NCBI GenBank assembly: GCA_030826265.1
Contig: JAPJOH010000018.1
Span: 1-54,968, forward strand
Length of the DNA stretch: 54,968 nt
Direction: 5' to 3'
DNA from: Collinsella aerofaciens
GTDB lineage: Bacteria > Actinomycetota > Coriobacteriia > Coriobacteriales > Coriobacteriaceae
Under the pieces are notes generated by a model, which saw only the letters and a list, made by a program, of their open reading frames with translations, was not told the origin of the DNA and searched no databases. Below are positions 48,405 to 54,968 of this stretch, piece by piece. A program made the translations under genes and the position numbers. The stretch's first letter is position 1; each line of letters opens with the position of its first letter.

Positions 48405-50237
48405 ATGGCTCGACTGCACGTAATGGAACGCAGCCACGCTCAGGCCGTCATGGACGACCTGCACGATGCGCTCGGACGTCGTCTGGCGGTGAGTTCGCTC
48501 GCCCCGTGTCCCGTTGAGTTTACGGCAGCGCTCGTCAACCTGTGCTCCACCCAGAGCTGCGGCAAGTGCACGCCCTGCCGCGTGGGCCTGAGCGCGCTGA
48601 GCGATCTGCTCGCCGATGTGCTCGAGGGCCGCGCCGACGAGTCCACGCTCAATCTGATCGAGCGCACCGCCCGCACCATCTATCTTTCGAGCGATTGCGC
48701 CATCGGTTACGAGGCCGGCGCCATGGCGCTTACGGCTATCCGCGGTTTCCGTGACGATTTTGAGCACCACATCCGCGAGCACTCCTGTGGCTTTGACCGC
48801 GAGGCCCGCGTCCCGTGCGTCTCGGGCTGTCCGGCGCATGTCGACATTCCCGGTTACATTTCGCTCGTCGAGGCCGGCCGCTATGCCGATGCCGTCAAGG
48901 TCATCCGCAAGAATAACCCGCTGCCGCTCGTTTGCGGCCTGGTGTGCGAGCATCCCTGCGAGATGCATTGCCGCCGTGGCATGGTCGACGACCCCATGAA
49001 CATCCTCGCCCTCAAGCGTTTTGCCGTTGAGCACAGTGACCTCAACGACCACAAGCCGCATGTAGTGGACAACACCGGTAAGCGCGTCTCCGTGATCGGC
49101 GGCGGCCCGGCTGGCCTTTCCTGTGCCTACTACCTGGCCGTGATGGGCCACAAGGTGACCATTTTTGAGCAGCGCCACCACTTGGGCGGCATGCTGCGCT
49201 ACGGCATCCCCAGCTATCGTCTGCCGCGTGAGCGCCTGCAGGCCGAGATCGACTGGATCTTGAGCGCCGGCATCGACGTTGAGCTCGATCACTCCGTGAA
49301 CGGCGAGGAGCTCGCTCGCCTGCGCGACGAGTTCGATGCCGTCTACCTGGCCATCGGTGCCCATAGCGACAAGAAGCTCGGCCTTCCGGGTGAAGAGGCG
49401 CCCGGCGTGGAGTCGGCCGTCAAGATGCTGCGCGCCATCGGAGACGACGAGCTGCCCGACCTGAGCGGCCAGCGCGTGTGCGTCATCGGCGGCGGCAACG
49501 TGGCCATGGACGTGGCGCGCTCTGCCGTGCGCTGCGGTGCCGAAAAGGTGAGCATCGTCTACCGCCGTCGCATCTGCGATATGACGGCCCAGGACGCCGA
49601 GATTGCCGGCGCCCAGGCCGAGGGTTGCGAGGTTCTGGAGCTCACGGCGCCGCTCGCCATCGAGACGGGCGAAGATGGTCGCGTGAGCGGCCTGCGCGTG
49701 CAACCGCAGATTATCGGCGAGCCCCGCCGCGGTCGTCCGGCTCCGCGTGCCGCCGCTACGCCCGAGCGCGTCATCCCCTGCGAGCGCGTGTTTGTCGCCA
49801 TTGGCCAGGACATCGATTCCAAGCCGTTTGAGGACATGGGCATCTCCTGCAAGTGGGGTTGCGTGGTCACCGACTCGGACGGTGCCGTGCCCAACTTCGA
49901 TGGCCTCTTTAGCGGCGGCGACTGCCAGACCGGCCCCGCCACCGTCATCCGTGCCATCAACGCCGGCCGCGTGGCTTCGGCAAACATCGACCGCTATCTG
50001 GGCTTCGACCACAAGATCAAGCTCGACGTGGAGCTGCCGACCGTTCAGTTTAAGGGCAAGCACGAGTGCGGCCGCTGCGAGCTGGGTGAGCGCGAGGCCG
50101 GCGAGCGTATTCACGATTGGAATCTGGTCGAGCAGGGCCTTACCGAGGAGGAGGCGCGCCAGGAGGCAAGCCGCTGCCTGCGTTGCGACCACTTTGGTTT
50201 TGGCGCGTTCCGCGGAGGGAGGAACCTGGAATGGTAG
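48405..50237 (+). CDS. hydrogenase-associated NAD(P)-binding iron-sulfur flavoprotein (NuoF C-terminal domain + GltD/NfnB-like)
   Basis: 610 residues. Residues 40-110 have the NuoF-type 4Fe-4S motif CGKCTPCRVG preceded by another Cys. Residues 125-215 form the GltD-type cysteine domain (CVSGCPAHVDIPGY; CGLVCEHPCEMHC). FAD site VIGGGPAGLSCAYYLAVMGH, GGMLRYGIPSYRLPRE, NAD(P) site VIGGGNVAMDVARSAVRCGA, and the ending GLFSGGDCQTGPATVIRAINAGR. More cysteines close the protein (CGRCELG; CLRCDHFGFGAF). It likely exchanges electrons between NAD(P)H and the next-encoded hydrogenase. ATG at 48405 after GAGGGG. It overlaps the hydrogenase start (ATGGTAG). Confidence 0.88.
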   Translation: MARLHVMERSHAQAVMDDLHDALGRRLAVSSLAPCPVEFTAALVNLCSTQSCGKCTPCRVGLSALSDLLADVLEGRADESTLNLIERTARTIYLSSDCAIGYEAGAMALTAIRGFRDDFEHHIREHSCGFDREARVPCVSGCPAHVDIPGYISLVEAGRYADAVKVIRKNNPLPLVCGLVCEHPCEMHCRRGMVDDPMNILALKRFAVEHSDLNDHKPHVVDNTGKRVSVIGGGPAGLSCAYYLAVMGHKVTIFEQRHHLGGMLRYGIPSYRLPRERLQAEIDWILSAGIDVELDHSVNGEELARLRDEFDAVYLAIGAHSDKKLGLPGEEAPGVESAVKMLRAIGDDELPDLSGQRVCVIGGGNVAMDVARSAVRCGAEKVSIVYRRRICDMTAQDAEIAGAQAEGCEVLELTAPLAIETGEDGRVSGLRVQPQIIGEPRRGRPAPRAAATPERVIPCERVFVAIGQDIDSKPFEDMGISCKWGCVVTDSDGAVPNFDGLFSGGDCQTGPATVIRAINAGRVASANIDRYLGFDHKIKLDVELPTVQFKGKHECGRCELGEREAGERIHDWNLVEQGLTEEEARQEASRCLRCDHFGFGAFRGGRNLEW

Positions 50238-52042
50238 AGCTCAACAACCCCACTGTCAGCGATAACACCGAAAGCGGAGCACTCAATATGGTCAAGCTCA
50301 CTATCGATAATTGCGAGGTCGTGGTGCCCGAGCACACCACGATCCTGGACGCGGCCAAGTCCGTCGGCATCCAGATTCCCACCCTGTGCTACCTGCGCGA
50401 TCTGAACGAGATCGGCGGCTGCCGCGTGTGCGTGGTCGAGGTTGAGGGCTGCGACCAGCTGGTTGCCGCCTGCAACAACTACGTGCTCGATGGCATGGTG
50501 GTCCACACCAACAGCCCCAAGGCCCGCGAGGCGCGCCGCACCAACGTGCAGCTGCTGCTTTCGCAGCACGATTCACGCTGCACGAGCTGTGTGCGCAGCG
50601 GTAACTGCAACCTGCAGACCATTGCCAACGACCTGGGCATTTTCTATCTGCCGTATCAAAGGCATTTGGCGGGCGAGGGCTGGGATTTCGATTTCCCCAT
50701 CATCCGCGAAAACGACAAGTGCATTAAATGCATGCGCTGCATCAAGGTGTGCGAGAGCGTACAGGGCCTAGGGATTTGGGACCTGACCAACCGCGCCACG
50801 CATACCGCCGTGGGCACCCGCGGGCGCGTGCCGATCGGCAAGACCGATTGCGTCGCGTGCGGCCAGTGCATCACGCATTGCCCGACGGGCGCGCTGCGCG
50901 AGCGCGACGACACCGAGACCGTGTTTGACGCGCTCGCTAATCCCGACAAGATCGTGCTGGTGCAGATCGCGCCGGCCGTGCGTAGTGCTTGGGGCGAGGA
51001 GCTCGGCATTCCGCGCGAGGAGGCAACCGTCGAGCGTCTGGCTTGCGCGCTGCGCCGCGTAGGCTTTGAGTATGTGTTCGATACCGATTTCTCGGCCGAC
51101 CTCACCATTATGGAGGAGGGCTCCGAGCTGCTCGAGCGCCTGGGCGCCGCCGCTAAGGGTGAGGGCGACAGCCGCGGCTGGCCCATGTTTACGAGCTGCT
51201 GCCCGGGCTGGGTGCGCTTTGTGAAGGCACGTTACCCCGAGTTTGTCGACAGCCTGTCCACGTCAAAGTCGCCGCAGCAGATGTTCGGCGCTATCGCCAA
51301 GACCTACTACGCCAAGGTGCTGGGCGTGGAGCCCGAGCGTCTGTTCGTGGTGTCCGTTATGCCATGCACGGCCAAGAAGGCCGAGTGTGCGCTGCCGAGC
51401 ATGATGGGCGAGGGCGGCGCGCCCGACGTGGACGTTGCGCTGACGGTGCGCGAGATGGTGCGCATGATCCGCGCGAGCCACGTGAGCGTTGACACGCTGG
51501 TCGAGGAGCCGCTCGATACGCCGTTGGGCTTTGGCACGGGCGCGGGTGTGATCTTTGGCGCCACGGGCGGCGTGATGGAGGCCGCCGTGCGCTCGGCATA
51601 TTACCTGGTGACGGGCAAGAACCCGGATGCCGACTTCTTCACTGACGTGCGCGGACTCGAGGGCTGGAAGGAGGCCGTGGCCGATATCGACGGTACCAAG
51701 GTGCGCGTCGCCGTGGCGCACGGGCTGGGCAACGCCGCCCGTCTGCTCGACGCGATTCGCGACGGCCGTGTGAGATATGACTTTGTTGAGGTCATGGCGT
51801 GCCCGGGCGGCTGCGTCGGTGGCGGCGGTCAGCCCATCCACGACGGCTGCGAGCTGGCGGCTGAGCGTGGCCAGGTGCTGTGGAGCCTGGATGCGAAGGC
51901 GGACATTCGTTTCTCGCACGAGAATCCCGATGTCCAGGCGTGCTACCGCGAGTTTTTGGGCGCGCCGCTCTCGCCGCTGGCCGAGGAGTTGCTGCATACC
52001 GACCATCATGCCTGGTCGATGCCTAACGAGGGGACATGCTAG
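50231..52042 (+). CDS. hydA: [FeFe] hydrogenase, group A, multi-cluster
   Basis: 603 residues. N-terminal 2Fe-2S domain (C53, C64, C67, C81), His-ligated 4Fe-4S (H113, C117, C120, C126), a pair of 4Fe-4S clusters (CIKCMRCIKVC; CVACGQCITHCPTG), then the H-cluster domain: TSCCPGW with C323 (proton path) and C324, MPCTAKKAE with C379, and MACPGGCVGGGGQP with C524 and C528. All residues needed for catalysis are present. The maturases HydE, HydF and HydG are not in the window. GGAGGGAGG precedes the ATG at 50231, which overlaps the upstream stop; its own stop overlaps the next start (ATGCTAG). Confidence 0.96.
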   Translation: MVELNNPTVSDNTESGALNMVKLTIDNCEVVVPEHTTILDAAKSVGIQIPTLCYLRDLNEIGGCRVCVVEVEGCDQLVAACNNYVLDGMVVHTNSPKAREARRTNVQLLLSQHDSRCTSCVRSGNCNLQTIANDLGIFYLPYQRHLAGEGWDFDFPIIRENDKCIKCMRCIKVCESVQGLGIWDLTNRATHTAVGTRGRVPIGKTDCVACGQCITHCPTGALRERDDTETVFDALANPDKIVLVQIAPAVRSAWGEELGIPREEATVERLACALRRVGFEYVFDTDFSADLTIMEEGSELLERLGAAAKGEGDSRGWPMFTSCCPGWVRFVKARYPEFVDSLSTSKSPQQMFGAIAKTYYAKVLGVEPERLFVVSVMPCTAKKAECALPSMMGEGGAPDVDVALTVREMVRMIRASHVSVDTLVEEPLDTPLGFGTGAGVIFGATGGVMEAAVRSAYYLVTGKNPDADFFTDVRGLEGWKEAVADIDGTKVRVAVAHGLGNAARLLDAIRDGRVRYDFVEVMACPGGCVGGGGQPIHDGCELAAERGQVLWSLDAKADIRFSHENPDVQACYREFLGAPLSPLAEELLHTDHHAWSMPNEGTC

Positions 52043-53100
52043 CGATGCGCGCGTTTGATGTTGAGATGTCGCGCCGGGGGTTTGCCTCGGCGCTCGCCGC
52101 GGGCGCCCTGTCACTTGCGCTCGCGGGCTGTGGCGGCGGGGCTGCCGGTGCCGGGTCCGCCGCGGGCTCGGTTGCCACGGACGGCGCCGGTGCTGCCGCA
52201 GAGCCGGTCGAGGTGCACGTCGCCTCGCTCAAGGGTCCGACGTCGATCGGTCTGGTGCAGTTTATGGACCAGGCAGCCGATGGCGAGACAGACAATGAGT
52301 TCGACTTTGCGATCAACACTGCCGCCGACGAGATCGTGCCCAAGGTGATTCAGGGCGATGTCGACATTGCCTTGGTACCCGCCAACGTGGCGAGCGTTCT
52401 CTACAACAAGACCGAGGGTGCGGTACAGGTCATTGATATCAATACGCTTGGCGTGCTGAGCGTGGTGACGGGCGACGCGGACGTGACTTCGTTTGGTGAC
52501 CTGGCGGGTCGTACCGTCTACATGACGGGCAAGGGCACCACACCGGAGTACGTCATGAACTATCTGCTGGAGCGCGCGGGCCTGACCGGTCAGGTGGCGC
52601 TTGAGTTTAAGAGCGAGCCCACCGAGGTGCTCTCGGCGCTGCTTGCCGATCCGTCTGCTGTGGGCGTGCTGCCCGAGCCCTTCAAGACCGCTGCCATTGC
52701 AAAGAGCGGAGGCAAGCTGTCGGCGCCGGTAAGCCTGACCGATGTGTGGGATGAGCTGGCGGGCGACACGGGCTCCCGTTTGCTGACGGGCGTAACCGTG
52801 GTGCGCCGTGCCTTTGCCGAGGAGCATCCCGAGGCCGTGGCGGAATTCTTGCGCTGCCATGCGGCGAGCGTTAAGGCCGTCAATGCGGCGCCGGCAGACT
52901 GGGCGCAGGCCGTGGTCGATGCTGGCATCGTGGACAACGCCAAGATTGCCGAGAGGGCGATTCCCGGGTGCATGCTTGTGTGCCAGACGGGCAAGGATAT
53001 GAAGGCGGCACTTAGTGGGTATCTGCAGGTGCTGGCCGACGCGGACGCGAGCGCCGTGGGTGGTAAACTTCCGGCTGACGATTTCTACTACATGGAGTAG
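52036..53100 (+). CDS. ABC transporter substrate-binding lipoprotein, Tat-type signal
   Basis: 354 residues. The signal has SRRGFASAL (twin-arginine-like) and a lipobox LALAGC, followed by a Gly/Ala linker. The mature part is a NitT/TauT-like (SsuA/ThiY) binding protein: LKGPTSIGLVQFM, GDVDIALVPANVASVLYNKT, GRTVYMTGKGTTPEYVMNYLL, VGVLPEPFKTAA. Substrate unknown. The ATG at 52036 overlaps the hydrogenase stop; the ATG at 52045 is an alternative start three codons later. The permease-ATPase gene follows after three bases. Confidence 0.88.
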   Translation: MLAMRAFDVEMSRRGFASALAAGALSLALAGCGGGAAGAGSAAGSVATDGAGAAAEPVEVHVASLKGPTSIGLVQFMDQAADGETDNEFDFAINTAADEIVPKVIQGDVDIALVPANVASVLYNKTEGAVQVIDINTLGVLSVVTGDADVTSFGDLAGRTVYMTGKGTTPEYVMNYLLERAGLTGQVALEFKSEPTEVLSALLADPSAVGVLPEPFKTAAIAKSGGKLSAPVSLTDVWDELAGDTGSRLLTGVTVVRRAFAEEHPEAVAEFLRCHAASVKAVNAAPADWAQAVVDAGIVDNAKIAERAIPGCMLVCQTGKDMKAALSGYLQVLADADASAVGGKLPADDFYYME

Positions 53101-53103
53101 CCC

Positions 53104-54483
53104 GTGCGTGTGTTTGCTCGACAAATGACAGAGCGTATGAAGGCGGTGGCGGCAGCAGGTGCCGTCGCCGCCTTTTGGCTTGCCGTGTGGGTCTTCGCGG
53201 CGGCGCTGGTGGCACAGCCGCTGATTTTGCCGGGTCCGGGTGCTGTTGTGGTGGCGTTGCTGCGGCTGGTATGCGATGCCGGCACGTGGGCGATTCTGGC
53301 GGGCTCGGGTGCGCGGATTCTAGGCGGTTTGGCGCTTGCCGCGGTGTGCGGTGGTTTGCTGGCCGGAATTTCGTCGCGCTCGCAGGCGTTTGTCCGCTTG
53401 GTGGCTCCGGCGCTTTCGTTTGTTAAGGCGACACCGGTTGCCTGCGTGGTGGTCTTGCTGCTCATTTGGTTGGGGTCGGCGCGCGTGAGCATTGCGGCGG
53501 TCTTTTTGATGGCGCTGCCGGGCGTATATTTTTCGCTGGTCGAGGGCTTGGCGCAAGTGGATAAGTCGCTGGAGCAGATGTTTCGTCTGCATGGCGTGCG
53601 GGGTTGGCGTCTGTTTTGCGCCCACACCTGGCGCGAGGTCCTGCCGTTTGTGCTTTCGTGCGCCCGCGCTGTGATCGGCATGAGCTGGAAGGCCGGCGTG
53701 GCGGCGGAGCTGATCGGCATGGCGGTGGGCACCGTGGGTGAGCGCATCTATCAGGCGAAGCTGCTCATCGAGACGGCTGACCTGCTGGCTTGGACCGTGC
53801 TAGTCGTGGCGGCATCGTGGGCATGCGAGCGTGTGCTGGTGTGGTTGCTGCGGGCTTCGGGGCCCGCGGCGTGGCGTGCTGCCGTGTGGGCACATGGGCG
53901 TGGTACTCGCGGGCGTTCGGGCGACTCTGCTGGCGCCGGCGCTGCTGCGGAGCTTGCGCTCGCGGTGGGCGACCGGGCGCCCTGGGCGCCGGCACTCGAC
54001 GGACTGGTGCTTCGCGTGCCCGCGGGTGGGCGCGCCTGCGTGATGGGCGCCTCGGGTGTGGGCAAGTCGACGTTGCTCGCGCTGGCGGCGGGGGAGTGCG
54101 CACCGTGCTCGATGGTGTTTCAGGATGTGCACCTGGTCGAGGACGTTTCTGCCCTGGATAACGTGCTGGTGTGCGCCGACGCGCACATGGACGCCTCGAG
54201 TGCCGCAGCCCTGTTGCGCCTGCTGGTGCCGGGGGTCGATGTGCATGCTCGTGTGGCCGAGCTTTCGGGCGGGCAGCGCCGTCGCGTCGAGATTGCCCGA
54301 GCTCTGCTGTGCCCAGGCGACGCGGTGATTCTGGACGAGCCCTTTACCGGCCTGGACGCCTCCGCGCGCGATGCGACGGCCGAGGCTGTGCTCGACCTGC
54401 TCGACAGCCGCACGCTCTTGCTTGCCACGCACGATGTCGCCGACGCTCAGGCCCTCGATATCTCGGACATCATCACGCTCTAA
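53104..54483 (+). CDS. fused ABC permease-ATPase with shortened nucleotide-binding domain
   Basis: 459 residues. The permease half (1-250) has about six membrane segments and the coupling-loop region EQMFRLHGVRGWRLFCAHTW, as in SsuC/TauC permeases. After a basic Gly-rich linker (255-285) comes an ATPase half (286-459): Walker A GASGVGKS at 315-322, Q340 (MVFQDVHL), signature LSGGQ at 387-391, Walker B VILDEPF with D411/E412, H443 in ATHD. Only 19 residues separate the Walker lysine from the Q-loop, against about 40 in MalK-type proteins, so part of the ATP-binding core is missing. GTG start; last gene of the hydrogenase run. Confidence 0.88.
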   Translation: MRVFARQMTERMKAVAAAGAVAAFWLAVWVFAAALVAQPLILPGPGAVVVALLRLVCDAGTWAILAGSGARILGGLALAAVCGGLLAGISSRSQAFVRLVAPALSFVKATPVACVVVLLLIWLGSARVSIAAVFLMALPGVYFSLVEGLAQVDKSLEQMFRLHGVRGWRLFCAHTWREVLPFVLSCARAVIGMSWKAGVAAELIGMAVGTVGERIYQAKLLIETADLLAWTVLVVAASWACERVLVWLLRASGPAAWRAAVWAHGRGTRGRSGDSAGAGAAAELALAVGDRAPWAPALDGLVLRVPAGGRACVMGASGVGKSTLLALAAGECAPCSMVFQDVHLVEDVSALDNVLVCADAHMDASSAAALLRLLVPGVDVHARVAELSGGQRRRVEIARALLCPGDAVILDEPFTGLDASARDATAEAVLDLLDSRTLLLATHDVADAQALDISDIITL

Positions 54484-54503
54484 ATACTAACTCAGCAACA
54501 AAA

Positions 54504-54532
54504 TGATTCGTTTTCCTCCGTCCCCATGGGGT
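54504..54532. repeat. half copy of the 48113 palindrome
   Basis: GATTCGTTTTCCTCCGTCCC followed by CATGGGG matches the left part of the 62-bp palindrome at 48113-48174; the right arm is absent. Confidence 0.5.
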
Positions 54533-54555
54533 CGGGTATGGTATTCTATCTGCGG

Positions 54556-54584
54556 GGTAATACTTAGAAATACCAAGTAATACC
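54556..54584. promoter_or_regulatory. possible operator of the RelB-type gene
   Basis: GGTAATACTT (54556-54565) and AAGTAATACC (54575-54584) form a near-palindrome about 115 bases before the RelB-type start, as expected for autoregulated ribbon-helix-helix antitoxins. Confidence 0.4.
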
Positions 54585-54697
54585 AACGCCGTAGAACAAA
54601 CTCCAGATGCGGGCCAATCGGGTTGCCTTCACAGCCCGTCGCCCAGCCGCGCGGCCCGCATCTATCCGCACTACCGTTGTTTCAAAAAGGAAGCGCC

Positions 54698-54901
54698 ATG
54701 GCAGAACACATGACCCCGGTTGTCGCGAAGGTCTTGCCCGAGGAAAAGGCAGCCTTCGCGGCGGCAACCCAGCTCGTGGGCACCACGCCGTCCAACGCCA
54801 TCCGCATGTTCATCGCCGCCTTCAATCGCTGCGGCACCTTTCCGTTCGACATCTCGCCCAGCGGGGCCTTTGGCACTGCGCCCGATTCTCATCAACAATG
54901 A
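54698..54901 (+). CDS. RelB/DinJ-type antitoxin-like protein
   Basis: 67 residues, ribbon-helix-helix type: VVAKVLPEEKAAFAAATQLVGTTPSNAIRMFIAAF matches the RelB/DinJ pattern (strand, then two helices with TPSNAIRMF), shown here in parts VLPEEKAAF and GTTPSNAIRMF. AAAAGGAAG precedes the ATG. Ends with TGA. No toxin gene lies in the remaining 67 bases, so a partner, if any, lies beyond the window or has been lost. Confidence 0.8.
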   Translation: MAEHMTPVVAKVLPEEKAAFAAATQLVGTTPSNAIRMFIAAFNRCGTFPFDISPSGAFGTAPDSHQQ

Positions 54902-54968
54902 CTGTCCCAAACTGCCGGCACTTGGGGACGTTCCTTTTAATATGAGCAGGACATTGTCAAGAGGCAAA

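Noticed and set aside
54671..54967. A 98-residue minus-strand frame opposite the RelB-type gene
   Set aside because: Shadow of the plus-strand gene, which has a clear ribosome-binding site and family pattern.

Overview
The window looks like chromosomal DNA of a high-GC, anaerobic Coriobacteriia member, most likely a Collinsella species close to C. aerofaciens. This is judged from codon use, gene content and protein style; no search was run. The signs are a group A [FeFe] hydrogenase, a stand-alone rubredoxin, a rubredoxin-linked flavin reductase, a split transketolase, actinobacterial-type FtsE, L31 and SmpB proteins, and many short palindromic intergenic repeats.

Layout. 0-1.3 kb: the end of a probable ABC transporter ATPase gene, a small exported tyrosine-rich peptide, and ribosomal protein L31 with a long coiled-coil-like tail. 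1.6-14.3 kb: secA-prfB, a YitT membrane protein, split transketolase, ftsE-ftsX, rnr (RNase R) and a small serine recombinase. 14.4-20.0 kb: a VanZ-like protein, then a MurNAc recycling cluster (RpiR/MurR-type regulator, murQ, murP-type PTS EIIBC, mupG-type 6-phosphomuramidase), then an ArsC/Spx-like protein. 20.0-23.5 kb: a three-unit tandem repeat, a short unknown gene, tRNA-Gln and tRNA-Glu, a TPR protein, smpB, flavin reductase and rubredoxin. 23.6-32.3 kb: an Nramp transporter and gpmA on the minus strand, divergent from gltB-gltD. 32.6-36.4 kb: an unknown protein, an AbiEi/DUF559-like predicted nuclease framed by palindromic repeats, and an amidohydrolase. 36.4-40.3 kb (minus): a zinc-ribbon membrane protein and the copper set csoR-copZ-copA with a CsoR-type operator. 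40.5-43.9 kb (minus): a membrane Ser/Thr kinase with an external domain, and an FHA protein. 44.4-46.7 kb: a DEAD-box helicase with a huge Arg/Gly tail. 47.3-54.5 kb: a flavodoxin-ferredoxin fusion, then a tight run of an NfnB/NuoF-like flavoprotein, [FeFe] hydrogenase, lipoprotein and a fused permease-ATPase. The window ends with a lone RelB/DinJ-type antitoxin.

The most unusual signal is a family of 56-57 bp palindromic units with 15-bp arms close to GTCTCGATCTGTAAC / GTTACAGATCGAGAC. There are eleven full copies and one remnant, grouped in arrays with a near-constant 79-81 bp period. Two arrays closely frame the predicted nuclease gene; another array supplies the stop codon of the kinase gene. 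Other repeat families also occur: 67-bp units, 46-bp units on an exact 62-bp period, a 123-bp near-perfect palindrome, and GGTGCAAA/CCTGTCCC elements.

Functional links. The murR-murQ-murP-mupG cluster gives import and breakdown of MurNAc-containing sugars. copA-copZ-csoR form a copper efflux switch. The hydrogenase run overlaps an ABC uptake system so tightly that translation is probably coupled, but the transported substrate is unknown.
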